Below, one piece after another: positions 8,515 through 16,669 of a stretch of 64,000 nt of DNA (position 1 is its first letter; each line of letters opens with the position of its first letter). The notes beneath the pieces were generated by a model, which did not search any database, was not told the origin of the DNA, and saw nothing but the letters and a program-made list of their open reading frames with translations. Origin of the DNA: Shimia sp. R9_2. GTDB lineage: Bacteria > Pseudomonadota > Alphaproteobacteria > Rhodobacterales > Rhodobacteraceae. The DNA lies in assembly GCF_017743735.1 (NCBI RefSeq), contig NZ_JAGHRO010000004.1, positions 186,001 through 250,000 on the forward strand, given 5' to 3'. The position numbers and the translations under genes are program-made.

Positions 8515-9555
8515 ATGACAGAGAAAATGCAACGCATGGTGCTGGCCAGCCGCCCGACCGGCGCGCCGCAGGACGAGAATTTTCGTTTGGAAACAGCGGA
8601 TTTGCCGGAAATCGGCGACGGCGAAGTGCTGGTGCGCAGCCACTATATGTCGCTTGATCCCTATATGCGCGGCCGGATGGATGATGCCAAATCCTACGCG
8701 GATCCGGTGCCGATTGGCGGCACCATGGAAGGTGGTGCCGTGGGCGAGGTGATCGCCTCCAACCACCCCAACTTCAGTGTGGGTGATTTTGCCTTTGGCA
8801 TGTTTGGCTGGGCCAGCCATGGTAAGGCAAAAGGCGAGGAAATGCAAAAGCTTAACCCCGATCTCGCCCCGATCACCACAGCGCTTGGCGTGATGGGCAT
8901 GCCGGGCTTTACCGGCTGGTTTGGCCTGACGGAACACGGCAAACCCAAGGCCGGTGAAACGCTGGTTGTGGCAGCAGCAACCGGCCCTGTGGGCTCCATG
9001 GTTGGTCAAATCGCCAAACTGCACGGCCTGCGGGTGGTGGGCATCGCCGGTGGTGCGGCGAAATGTCAAACCGCAACAGAGACTTACGGCTTTGACGCCT
9101 GTCTGGACCACCACGCCTATGAGACCGCCCGGGACCTGCGCAACGCCCTCAAAGAGCACTGCCCGCAAGGCATTGATATCTATTTTGAAAACGTGGGTGG
9201 CAAGGTTCTGGATGCGGTGCTCCCGATGATGAACCGGGCCGGGCGCATTCCGCTGTGTGGCATGATCTCCTGGTACAACGCCGGTGGCCTTGGCGCGGAT
9301 GCAGCGATGGAGGCTCTGACCGGCCCACGCCTGTGGCGCACCATTCTGGTTAGTCAGTTGTCCGTAAACGGTTTTATCATCTCAAACCACTACGACCGCT
9401 ACGGCGATTTCCTGCGTGAGGTCGGCCCGCAACTGGCCGCAGGCAAGATCGCCTATCAGGAGGATATTGCCGAAGGGCTGGAAAATGCGCCTGCCGCATT
9501 CCGCTCCATGCTGACCGGCGGCAACAAGGGCAAACAGATCGTCAAACTGATCTGA
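8515..9555 (+). CDS. NADP-dependent medium-chain oxidoreductase (zinc-free MDR, CurA / 2-alkenal reductase type)
   Basis: A 346-residue member of the zinc-independent MDR branch that reduces enones or alkenals with NADPH. The start at 8515 (MTEKMQRMVLASRPTG) has GGAGG nine bases upstream; earlier in-frame starts lack this. The leukotriene B4 dehydrogenase signature is clear: SLDPYMRGRM near residue 45, GMPGFTGWFGL near 130, the nucleotide-binding turn VAAATGPVGSMVGQIAKLHG at about 155-175, and YFENVGGKVLDAVLP near 225. No catalytic zinc ligands are present. The physiological substrate is unknown. Transcription ends at a hairpin within the downstream repeat element. Confidence 0.9.
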   Translation: MTEKMQRMVLASRPTGAPQDENFRLETADLPEIGDGEVLVRSHYMSLDPYMRGRMDDAKSYADPVPIGGTMEGGAVGEVIASNHPNFSVGDFAFGMFGWASHGKAKGEEMQKLNPDLAPITTALGVMGMPGFTGWFGLTEHGKPKAGETLVVAAATGPVGSMVGQIAKLHGLRVVGIAGGAAKCQTATETYGFDACLDHHAYETARDLRNALKEHCPQGIDIYFENVGGKVLDAVLPMMNRAGRIPLCGMISWYNAGGLGADAAMEALTGPRLWRTILVSQLSVNGFIISNHYDRYGDFLREVGPQLAAGKIAYQEDIAEGLENAPAAFRSMLTGGNKGKQIVKLI

Positions 9556-9599
9556 TCCGCCCCCAAAAACACGCGCGCTGTTGCGTAGCGGCGGTAATT

Positions 9600-9721
9600 G
9601 GTTAACGCCAAAAGCCGCCGTGTTGGAACGTCGGTATTGCGTCTGTATCGCGGTGGTATTGCGTAGGCGCGATTTTCAGCGCCGCAACATCTTAACCCTG
9701 CGTGCGTTGCGCGGGGTTTTT
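9600..9721 (+). repeat. Dispersed intergenic repeat R1 with three 11-bp-spaced GGTAT motifs
   Basis: It begins with GGTTAACG (9600) and carries GGTATT at 9633, TGTATC at 9644 and GGTATT at 9655, an exact 11-bp step. TTGCGTAGGCGCGATTTT follows. It matches the inverted copy at 62668-62785 in block order, and a fragment recurs near 26847-26889. It sits between convergent genes. Its distal end forms the terminator of the oxidoreductase gene. Confidence 0.8.
9694..9721 (+). terminator. Intrinsic terminator after the MDR oxidoreductase
   Basis: AACCCTGCG (9694-9702) pairs with CGCGGGGTT (9710-9718, one T-G pair) around TGCGTTG, ending in a T-run to 9721. It is the distal end of repeat R1. Confidence 0.8.
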
Positions 9722-9775
9722 CATTTGATTTTCGATGCGTTTGGCTGCGGGTTCTGGCTTAGGTAGGCCGCCCGT

Positions 9776-10810
9776 TCAGGCCACCAGCAAGCGCGCTTCC
9801 TGCACCCGCAATGCAGGCCGCGCCTCGGCGCCGTAAGCCTGCAATCCCCCGTCCCGCAATTCCGGGAACAGGGCAAAGATCTCTTCCTGCACCGAACGCT
9901 CCAGAGCGTTCAGCCCCTGCGCCCCCGGCAGGAAGCTCTCGCTTGGCACGCCGCCGCCATAGACAATTTCATGACAGTCAAACATCAGATGGACATAGGT
10001 GATCTCTCCACCCTCGACCTGACAGATGGTGTCGCCATTGACCAGACTGATCGCAGGCACCAGCGCTTCGGCTTCGCCAAAGTGCATCTCCACGCGCCAG
10101 CCGCGCAGCATCATCCGGTGATGTGGTGAGACCATCAAAGGCACGTCATTGCCCAGCGCTCCGGCGGCAAAGCGCACCGGGGCGACCGCGCCTTGCGCGG
10201 CCACCGTGCGCTGACCAATCCAGCGCAACGGCTGAAAGCCGTGATCCAGCGTCAAAATCATATCGCCCGCTTGCAGCGTTTCGATCGCGCGCTCGCCCTG
10301 TTGGGTGACAATCGGCGTGCCTGCCGCGAAGCAGGGCACAAAATCCCATTCCTGACGGTTTGCCGCCAGCCCCCGCACGCGATCGGCCGCGAGACTGTCC
10401 AGCGAGATTGATTGGATCGGGCCTGCTTCCAGTGTGGCCTGATCCGTGTTGTTGGTCAGTTCCGGTGCGAGATAGCTGTTGCCGTCCACATCCTGAAACA
10501 ACACCGCTGAATAAGTCGCCGTGCTGCCATCCAGATAGGTGATGGTGGCGTTATAGACCGCCACGCCGTCAAACTGCTGCGGCGCACCGCCGTCAATCCG
10601 GAAGCGGTCGTTTGGATTGTTGTTCATCGCGTAGAACGCGCCAACGCCGCCGGTGGCAGAGACTTCGACAAAATTGTTTAGCAAAGCCGCACCGGGGCCG
10701 CCAAAGGTCAGCCCCACCAGAGCGGAGGCGTTTTCGGCAAAGGAATTGCCTTCGAACGTATCAATCTCGGCCAGCTGGCCAATCGAGAGCGCATTAAAGG
10801 TGGTCGACAT
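9776..10810 (-). CDS. Hint-domain (Hedgehog/intein-like, Hint_2) protein
   Basis: A 344-residue protein from ATG 10810 (MSTTFNALSIGQLAEIDTFE). The first ~155 residues form a beta-rich module with no signal peptide. A Hint_2 domain begins at Cys160 (PCFAAGTPIVTQQGERAIE), continues with LQAGDMILTLDHGFQPLRWI, and carries the VSPHHRMML block-B-like histidine motif and TYVHLMFDCHEIV. Hint domains cleave or splice their own backbone, but Hint_2 proteins of alphaproteobacteria have no proved role and are often found in secreted RTX-like proteins. Downstream residues (PSESFLPGAQGLNALE) match the paralogue at 52391. No transporter gene is adjacent. Confidence 0.88.
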   Translation of the reverse strand: MSTTFNALSIGQLAEIDTFEGNSFAENASALVGLTFGGPGAALLNNFVEVSATGGVGAFYAMNNNPNDRFRIDGGAPQQFDGVAVYNATITYLDGSTATYSAVLFQDVDGNSYLAPELTNNTDQATLEAGPIQSISLDSLAADRVRGLAANRQEWDFVPCFAAGTPIVTQQGERAIETLQAGDMILTLDHGFQPLRWIGQRTVAAQGAVAPVRFAAGALGNDVPLMVSPHHRMMLRGWRVEMHFGEAEALVPAISLVNGDTICQVEGGEITYVHLMFDCHEIVYGGGVPSESFLPGAQGLNALERSVQEEIFALFPELRDGGLQAYGAEARPALRVQEARLLVA

Positions 10811-10977
10811 ACTTACACATGAGGGCCGAACCAAGATCCAATCAGCTGCCAGGCAACATGACCAATCTATGATCTCAGAGCCCCCTCCCAGTCACAGATG
10901 AACGTAGTGCGCGCTTCTTTGATCTCCCTTAAGCGATTCTTAAAGGGGAAAATCTTAGATGTATTATCAACTCTTTT

Positions 10978-11889
10978 TTAAGTCTCTTGCAACCTGCGGG
11001 CCTCTTTGCCCGCCATTTGGATCAGGTCCTGCATATAGGGCTTGCTCAAATCCTCAACACGGGTGGCGGCAAAAAGCTGGCGTGTGAGCCCTTCGGCGGT
11101 CAGCGGGCGGGTCACATAATCAGAGGAGTATTTGACCTCACGCACCACCCAGTCAGGCAGCACAGAGACACCGCGGTTTGAGGCGACCAGCAGCAGGATC
11201 ACGGCGGTCAGCTCCGCCTGACGCACGGCACCGGGCTCCACCTTCGCCGGGATCAGGAGCTGCGAGAACACATCCAGACGGGAGCGCTCCACCGGATAGG
11301 TGATGAGCGTTTCCCCGCGGAAATCAGTGGCCTCCACATAGTCTTTCTGAGCCAACGGATGCTGGGAGGACGCGACAAAGACCGGCGCATAATCAAACAG
11401 GTGGCTGAAGGAGACGCCGGGCAGGTTTTCCGGATCAGAGCTCACCACCAAATCCACCTCTTCTTTCTGCAGCGCAGGCATGGCGTCAAAGGCCAATCCG
11501 GGGCGAATGTCCACATCCACATCCGGCCAGTTCTTGCGGAATTGCTCCAGCACAGGGAAGAGCCATTCAAAACAGGCGTGGCATTCAATGGCGATGTGCA
11601 GCCTTCCGGAGCTGCCGTCGCGCAAACCGTTAAATTCCGCCTCAAGTTTTTCCACCTCCGGCAGAACCTGATTGGCCAGCCGCAACAGCCGCAGGCCCGC
11701 GGCGGAGAGCTTCATCGGTTTGGAGCGGCGCACAAAGAGCTCTACGCCAGCTTGCTCCTCCAAGCCTTTGATTTGGTGAGACAATGCCGACTGCGTGATA
11801 TTGAGCTGATCTGCCGCGCGCGCCAATCCGCCACATTCATGGATCGCCCGCACGGTGCGCAGGTGACGGAATTCAATGTGCATCTTCAT
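10978..11889 (-). CDS. metR: LysR-family regulator, MetR-like
   Basis: A 303-residue LysR-type protein from ATG 11889 (MKMHIEFRHLRTVRAI). The N-terminal helix-turn-helix contains LARAADQLNITQSALSHQIKGLEE at about 22-45. The C-terminal periplasmic-binding-like effector domain runs from about 95 (LHIAIECHACFEWLFPVLEQF) to the end. The IECHxCFxWL motif and the divergent placement against metF are typical of MetR, which uses homocysteine as co-inducer to control methionine synthesis genes. The regulator and metF starts are about 90 bp apart. TTCATATGAA and ATGA-AGC-TCAT dyads overlap the regulator start and could be autoregulatory sites. Confidence 0.88.
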   Translation of the reverse strand: MKMHIEFRHLRTVRAIHECGGLARAADQLNITQSALSHQIKGLEEQAGVELFVRRSKPMKLSAAGLRLLRLANQVLPEVEKLEAEFNGLRDGSSGRLHIAIECHACFEWLFPVLEQFRKNWPDVDVDIRPGLAFDAMPALQKEEVDLVVSSDPENLPGVSFSHLFDYAPVFVASSQHPLAQKDYVEATDFRGETLITYPVERSRLDVFSQLLIPAKVEPGAVRQAELTAVILLLVASNRGVSVLPDWVVREVKYSSDYVTRPLTAEGLTRQLFAATRVEDLSKPYMQDLIQMAGKEARRLQET

Positions 11890-11900
11890 ATGAAGCTCAT
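11884..11900. promoter_or_regulatory. Overlapping dyads in the metR-metF region (candidate MetR sites)
   Basis: TTCATATGAA and the overlapping ATGAAGCTCAT are dyads covering the metR start codon. MetR sites follow TGAA-N5-TTCA, which these resemble only in half-sites, so the assignment is tentative. Confidence 0.3.
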
Positions 11901-11981
11901 GACCTTCTTGAGTATTATGAATTTGCGTAATGATCGCACGCATGGGACATGAGGACAACAGCAAGTTACAGGATGCCCGTT

Positions 11982-12848
11982 ATGACCACGCCTCAAGTTT
12001 CTTTTGAATTCTTCCCGCCGCAGTCTTTGGAAGCTTCCTTTCGCCTGTGGGACACGGTGCAGACATTGGCACCGCTCGATCCGCGGTTTGTCTCTGTCAC
12101 CTATGGCGCCGGTGGCACCACGCGGGACCTGACACGGGACGCTGTGGCGACGCTGCACAAATCCTCCGGACTGAATGTGGCGGCGCATCTGACCTGTGTG
12201 GAGGCCTCAAAGGCCGAGACCCTGCGCATTGCCGAAGAGTTTGCTGCCGTAGGGGTGCGCGAGATTGTGGCGCTGCGCGGGGATCCCGCCAAAGGCAGCG
12301 CGGGCTTTACGCCGCATCCGCAAGGCTTCGCTTCCTCTGTGGAGCTGATTGAAGCGCTGGCCGCCACCGGCAAGTTCACCATCCGTGTAGGCGCCTATCC
12401 TGAGAGCCACCCGGAGGCCGCCGATATGGCCGCCAATGTAGAGTGGCTCAAGCGCAAGATTGATGCGGGGGCCAGTGAGGCGATCACCCAGTTCTTCTTT
12501 GAAAGCGAGACCTTCCTGCGGTTCCGCGATGCCTGTGTGAAAGCCGGTATTGACGCGCCGATCCTGCCCGGTGTGCTGCCGATTGAAAACTGGAAAGGCG
12601 TGCAGAAATTTGCCGCGCGCTGCGGCACCTCGGTGCCCACATGGCTGGCCAATGCTTTTGAGAAGGCGGTGCGCGATGACCGCGAGGATCTGCTGGCCAC
12701 GGCGGTCTGCACCGAGATGTGCTCTGAGCTGTTGGATGAGGGTGTGGATGCGCTGCATTTTTACACGCTAAACCGGCCCGAGTTGACCCGCGATGTGTGT
12801 CATGCGCTTGGCGTGGTGCCGGAAGTGAAGCTGCAAAACGTCGCGTAA
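11982..12848 (+). CDS. metF: Methylenetetrahydrofolate reductase
   Basis: MetF reduces 5,10-methylene-THF to 5-methyl-THF with FAD and NADH, supplying the methyl group for methionine synthesis. The 288-residue product starts at ATG 11982 (MTTPQVSFEFFPPQ); AGGA lies nine bases before it. In-frame ATGs at 11949 and 11973 are alternatives. Family landmarks are SFEFFPPQS at the N-terminus, SVTYGAGGTT at about 38-47, AHLTCVEAS at about 68, IVALRGDPAKG at about 96, and AITQFFFESETFLRF near 168. The C-terminal HFYTLNRPELTRDVC motif is conserved. It lies divergent to its probable regulator. Confidence 0.96.
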   Translation: MTTPQVSFEFFPPQSLEASFRLWDTVQTLAPLDPRFVSVTYGAGGTTRDLTRDAVATLHKSSGLNVAAHLTCVEASKAETLRIAEEFAAVGVREIVALRGDPAKGSAGFTPHPQGFASSVELIEALAATGKFTIRVGAYPESHPEAADMAANVEWLKRKIDAGASEAITQFFFESETFLRFRDACVKAGIDAPILPGVLPIENWKGVQKFAARCGTSVPTWLANAFEKAVRDDREDLLATAVCTEMCSELLDEGVDALHFYTLNRPELTRDVCHALGVVPEVKLQNVA

Positions 12849-12918
12849 CCCGCGCCCCTGCGCTCTTGCGCCAAGCACCCGCTTGCGGCCTTCTTTGAGT
12901 AACACAGAGGAGGCCCCA

Positions 12919-13413
12919 ATGCCGGAACATCGCTACGCCCAGTCGCTTGAAGAGATGGCCAATTTTGACGACATCCTGTCGATGAGCGGGCTGGAGTTTA
13001 TGCAGGCGATCATCGACGGCGATCTGCCCGGTGCGCCGATTGGCAAGACCATGGGGTTTCTGCCGACACATGCGGAACATGGCAGCGTGACCTTTGAAGG
13101 CGCGCCGGAGTTTGGCGTGCTCAACCCGATCCGCACGGTGCATGGCGGCTGGTACGGTACGGTTCTGGACAGCTGCATGGCCTGCGCGGTGCAGAGCACG
13201 CTGGCGGTGGGGCAGATCTACACAACGCTGGAATATAAGATCAACATTCTGCGTTCGATCCCTGTGGGCATGAAAGTGCGCGCGGTGGGCAAGGTACAGC
13301 ATGTGGGGCGCTCTACCGGGATTGCCAACGGCGAGATCCGCGGCATTGAGGACGGCAAGCTCTATGCCACCGGCTCCACCACCTGCATCGTGATGGCGGG
13401 ACCCAAGCGCTAG
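12919..13413 (+). CDS. PaaI-type hotdog thioesterase
   Basis: A 164-residue hotdog-fold protein that probably hydrolyses acyl- or aryl-CoA thioesters. GAGGAGG lies upstream of ATG 12919. The family core is visible in PIRTVHGGWYGTVLDSCMACAVQS (residues about 74-97), in which the HGG turn and the acidic residue of LDS form the expected active site, and in LEYKINILRSIPVG at about 110. The C-terminus (ATGSTTCIVM) completes the central sheet. No phenylacetate genes are near, so the substrate is open. A copy of the covarying hairpin element follows the gene. Confidence 0.88.
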   Translation: MPEHRYAQSLEEMANFDDILSMSGLEFMQAIIDGDLPGAPIGKTMGFLPTHAEHGSVTFEGAPEFGVLNPIRTVHGGWYGTVLDSCMACAVQSTLAVGQIYTTLEYKINILRSIPVGMKVRAVGKVQHVGRSTGIANGEIRGIEDGKLYATGSTTCIVMAGPKR

Positions 13414-13431
13414 CGGCGGCGCGGCGCGGGA

Positions 13432-13495
13432 GGGCGCTGCCCTCGTCACATCAATGATGTGACTTCACCCGGGATATTTTACGAATGAGAAGCGC
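13432..13495 (+). repeat. Intergenic hairpin element, copy A
   Basis: GGGCGCTGCCCTC, then hairpin GTCACAT/ATGTGAC, then TTCACCCGGGATATTT and GAATGAGAAGCGC. Same architecture as copies B-E in this window. It lies downstream of the thioesterase gene in the same orientation. Confidence 0.85.
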
Positions 13496-13563
13496 GGCTT
13501 GCAGCGCCCTGCCCGCTGGCGCATTTTGCGCGGGGAAACAATAGGGCCACAAAGGGGCAGAAC

Positions 13564-13998
13564 ATGCGGGCAGTGATACAGCGGGTAAGCGAGGCGCAGG
13601 TGCGCGTGGACGGAGAAGTCATCGGAGCCTGTGGTGCAGGCGTGATGGTGCTGGTCTGTGCGATGCAGGGCGACACCGAGGCGCAGGTGGTCAAGCTGGC
13701 GGGCAAAGTGGCGAAATGCCGGATCTTTCAGGATGAGGCCGGCAAGATGAACAAATCCGTGGTGGATATTGGCGGCAGCGCGTTGGTGGTGAGCCAGTTC
13801 ACCCTGTCTGCAGACACGCGCAGCGGCAACCGGCCCGGATTTTCCACAGCCGCCGCGCCTGAGGAGGGCAATCGGCTTTATGAGCTCTTTGCCAAGGAGT
13901 TGCGCCAATATGTGCCGGTTGAGACCGGGCGGTTTGGCGCGGATATGAAGGTCTCTCTGATCAACGATGGGCCGGTGACCATTCCGATGGAGATCTGA
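13564..13998 (+). CDS. dtd: D-aminoacyl-tRNA deacylase
   Basis: DTD removes D-amino acids, and glycine mischarged on tRNA-Ala, from tRNAs in the cytoplasm. At 144 residues it has the standard length. The signature [20 protein letters not shown] (about 78-97) and the C-terminal [12 protein letters not shown] motif, corresponding to the family Gly-cisPro loop, are intact. [18 protein letters not shown] is the usual N-terminus. The upstream GGGGCAGAAC offers a moderate ribosome-binding site. It is probably transcribed alone, after the hairpin element. Confidence 0.96.
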   Translation: MRAVIQRVSEAQVRVDGEVIGACGAGVMVLVCAMQGDTEAQVVKLAGKVAKCRIFQDEAGKMNKSVVDIGGSALVVSQFTLSADTRSGNRPGFSTAAAPEEGNRLYELFAKELRQYVPVETGRFGADMKVSLINDGPVTIPMEI

Positions 13999-14016
13999 AC
14001 GCCCTTAATCGAGCAT

Positions 14017-14352
14017 TCACGCCGGGCACCAGACCGCCATGGCGGTGCCGCCCGGTTCGCGGAACTCAAACCGTTTGCCACCGGGGAACTCAAAAATCTC
14101 TTTGGTGATCTCCGCACCTGCCTCGGAAATCTGCTGATAAGCGGCCTGAAGATCTGCGGTTTTGAGTACAATCAAAGGGGCTTGAGGGCCGCTGCGTTCA
14201 ATCCCGCCGCCGAGGCCTGCGTTTTGAATGTCGCGGTAATCCGGGCCGTATTCCACAAAGCTCCAGTCGAAGGCTTTGGCAAAGAAGTCTTCGGTGGCCT
14301 CCAGCTCTGCGCTGTAAAATTCGACGTAGTCCAGTTTCAGATTGAGGGGCAT
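14017..14352 (-). CDS. VOC-superfamily (glyoxalase-like) protein
   Basis: A 111-residue single-domain VOC protein. ATG 14352 (MPLNLKLDYVEFYSAELEA) was chosen because AAGGA lies nine bases upstream and the fold starts there; the ATG at 14391 would add 13 residues. The paired beta-alpha-beta-beta units are visible (EFYSAELEATEDFFAKAFDW, then IVLKTADLQAAYQQISEAGAE), ending with FEFREPGGTAMAVW. VOC members bind divalent metal and act as glyoxalases, dioxygenases or resistance proteins. The specific reaction cannot be told. Confidence 0.83.
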   Translation of the reverse strand: MPLNLKLDYVEFYSAELEATEDFFAKAFDWSFVEYGPDYRDIQNAGLGGGIERSGPQAPLIVLKTADLQAAYQQISEAGAEITKEIFEFPGGKRFEFREPGGTAMAVWCPA

Positions 14353-14453
14353 CCCGGGGTCCTTTTCATAGGGCACATCCTCAATGTTCATGTTTTGTCC
14401 AGATCCGTCAAGGGCGGAGTTGCGGCGACAGGCGCGCCCTGCCCCGCCTGCCC

Positions 14454-14981
14454 TCAGCTCTTTTTAACGAATTTTGTCAGGATCACGATGCGTTGGCTTT
14501 CGACGCGGCCTTCGATGTGCTCGGCGTTGTCGGCCACGAGTGAGATATTGCGCACGGCGGTGCCGCGTTTGGCGGTGAAGCCTGCGCCTTTGACCGGCAG
14601 ATCCTTGATCAGCACCACCGTGTCTCCGGCGGCCAGCACTGTGCCGTTGCTGTCGCGGTGAATGACCGTGTCCTCGCCCTCAGCGGCAAGACCGGCCTCT
14701 GCCCAGGCCTGCACCTCGGGCGCGAGATAGGCGATGTCCAGCAGATCGCGGGCCCACGGGGCTTCGGTGAGGCCGTTGAGCAGACGCCACGCCAGCACCT
14801 GCACTGCCGGGGTCTCGCTCCAGATGGCGTCATGCAGGCATTGCCAATGCGGCGCGTCTTTGGGGCCATTGGCGACGCCCTCCGCGCAGGTGGCGCAGAG
14901 GGTGACGGTGGTGTCTTCCGGCGCAACAGCGATGGGCGCGAGGGTTTCGGAGGCTCCGCAGAGCACACAGGTTTCTGACAT
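14454..14981 (-). CDS. PhnA-domain zinc-ribbon protein
   Basis: A 175-residue protein with an N-terminal zinc ribbon (CVLCGASETL at 5-14 and LCATCAEGV at about 32-40) and a C-terminal PhnA domain (VIHRDSNGTVLAAGDTVVLIKDL, VKGAGFTAKRGTAVRNI, EGRVESQRIVILTKFVKKS). PhnA-domain proteins were named from the phosphonate operon of E. coli but are not needed for phosphonate use, and their role is unknown. AGGAGG precedes the ATG. No phn genes are nearby. Confidence 0.87.
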   Translation of the reverse strand: MSETCVLCGASETLAPIAVAPEDTTVTLCATCAEGVANGPKDAPHWQCLHDAIWSETPAVQVLAWRLLNGLTEAPWARDLLDIAYLAPEVQAWAEAGLAAEGEDTVIHRDSNGTVLAAGDTVVLIKDLPVKGAGFTAKRGTAVRNISLVADNAEHIEGRVESQRIVILTKFVKKS

Positions 14982-15038
14982 TTGGGGCCTCCTGACAGGA
15001 CACAGGCGGGGCTGTGTGGATCGGTGTGTGAGGCCCGC

Positions 15039-16529
15039 TCAATCGGTCATCGACAGGGTGGCGTCAATCGCTTTCTTCCAGCCTGCATAACGCCCGTCGC
15101 GCCAGGCTGCGTCTTTGGCCGGGGTGAATTCGCGCTCTTTCTCCCAAGTGGCGGCAAAGCCTTCCATATCGGGGTAGACGCCGACCTGCATGCCCGCGAG
15201 CCAGGCCACGCCTTTGGCGGTGCTTTCGGCCACCACGGGGCGGTCCACCGGCGCGCCCAGCACGTCAGAGAGGAACTGCATGGTCCAGTCCGAGGCGGTC
15301 ATGCCGCCATCAACGCGCAGCACGGTGTCGCCCGCGAAGTCAAAATCCGCCTGCATGGCTTCGAGCAGATCACGGGTTTGGAAGCCCACGCTTTCCAAGG
15401 CGGCGCGGGAGAACTCGGCAGGGCCGGAGCCGCGGGTGAGACCAAAGACCGCGCCGCGGGCCTGTGGGCTCCAATAGGGCGCGCCAAGGCCGGTGAAGGC
15501 GGGCACCATGATCAGCTCCTGCCCCGGATCAGCCGCTTCGGCCAGACCGGAGGTGGCGGCGGCATCCTCGATGATGCCCAACCCGTCGCGCAACCATTGC
15601 ACCACCGCACCGGCGATGAAGATCGCGCCTTCGAGCGCATAGGTGGGCTTGCCGTCGAGCTGATAGGCCACGGTGGTGAGCAGGCGGTTTTGCGAGGTCA
15701 CTGGCGTGTCGCCAGTGTTCAGCAGAGCAAAACAGCCGGTGCCATAGGTCGATTTCAGCATGCCCGGTGCAAAACAGGCCTGCCCGATGGTGGCGGCTTG
15801 CTGGTCTCCTGCCACGCCACGAATGGGGATGGGCGCGCCAAAGATCTCGGCATCGGTGTCGCCAAAATCGGCGGCGCAGTCTTTGACCTCTGGCAGCATC
15901 GACATGGGGATGCCGAGAATCTCACAGATCTCCGCGCTCCAAGCGCCCTGATGGATGTCGTAGATCAGGGTGCGGGCGGCGTTGGTGGCGTCTGTCGCAT
16001 GGACCTTGCCGCCGGTGAGCTTCCAGATCAGGTAGCTGTCCACGGTGCCAAAGAGCAGATCGCCCGCCTCTGCAGCCGCGCGCGCGCCTTCGACGGTGTC
16101 CAGAATCCATTTGATCTTGGTGCCGGAGAAATAGGGATCAAGCAGCAGGCCGGTGGTGCGCTGCACCAAATCGGCGTGGCCTGCGGCTTTCAGCTCGTCA
16201 CAGATGGCAGCGGTGCGGCGGTCCTGCCAGACGATGGCGTTATAGACCGCTTCGCCGGTGTTTTTGTTCCACACAAGGGTGGTTTCGCGCTGGTTGGTGA
16301 TGCCGATGGCGGCCACATCTGCGGCGTTGAGGCCCGCAGAACTGAGCGCTTCTTTGCAGGTGCTGAGCGTGGTGGTCCAGATGTCGGACGGATCATGCTC
16401 CACCCAGCCCGATTGCGGGAAATGCTGGGTGAATTCCACCTGCGCGCTCGCGCCAGGGCGAATGTCGCCGTCAAAGACGATCGCGCGGCTGGATGTGGTG
16501 CCCTGATCAATGGCGAGAATATGTGTCAT
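15039..16529 (-). CDS. glpK: Glycerol kinase
   Basis: GlpK phosphorylates glycerol to sn-glycerol-3-phosphate with ATP in the cytoplasm. The 496-residue product starts at ATG 16529 ([20 protein letters not shown]), with GGGAGG just upstream. The FGGY-kinase landmarks are DQGTTSSR (ATP site), [12 protein letters not shown] at about 80, VWQDRRTA at about 101, and [18 protein letters not shown] in the second domain. [31 protein letters not shown] and [18 protein letters not shown] are also conserved. No glpF, glpD or glpR gene adjoins it here. Confidence 0.96.
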   Translation of the reverse strand: MTHILAIDQGTTSSRAIVFDGDIRPGASAQVEFTQHFPQSGWVEHDPSDIWTTTLSTCKEALSSAGLNAADVAAIGITNQRETTLVWNKNTGEAVYNAIVWQDRRTAAICDELKAAGHADLVQRTTGLLLDPYFSGTKIKWILDTVEGARAAAEAGDLLFGTVDSYLIWKLTGGKVHATDATNAARTLIYDIHQGAWSAEICEILGIPMSMLPEVKDCAADFGDTDAEIFGAPIPIRGVAGDQQAATIGQACFAPGMLKSTYGTGCFALLNTGDTPVTSQNRLLTTVAYQLDGKPTYALEGAIFIAGAVVQWLRDGLGIIEDAAATSGLAEAADPGQELIMVPAFTGLGAPYWSPQARGAVFGLTRGSGPAEFSRAALESVGFQTRDLLEAMQADFDFAGDTVLRVDGGMTASDWTMQFLSDVLGAPVDRPVVAESTAKGVAWLAGMQVGVYPDMEGFAATWEKEREFTPAKDAAWRDGRYAGWKKAIDATLSMTD

Positions 16530-16669
16530 GACGGCCTCCCTGCTGGTCTTGGCGGGCACATTAGGCCGCGCATTCTGTCCCCGCAATCAGCAAGATAACC
16601 CGCGCCGCGTCAACCTACTATTTTTTTCGTAGATAGATGCGGCAGATCAGGTGGGAAGGCTCAGCAGCG

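Noticed and set aside
11889..11982. SAM or other riboswitch before metF
   Set aside because: The intergenic space is too short and shows no conserved aptamer-like pairing; control by the divergent LysR-type gene is the simpler reading.
14982..16598. Long plus-strand frame of about 538 residues opposite glpK
   Set aside because: It is the complementary-strand shadow of glycerol kinase in a GC-rich genome; its translation shows arginine/glycine/histidine-rich low-information sequence.
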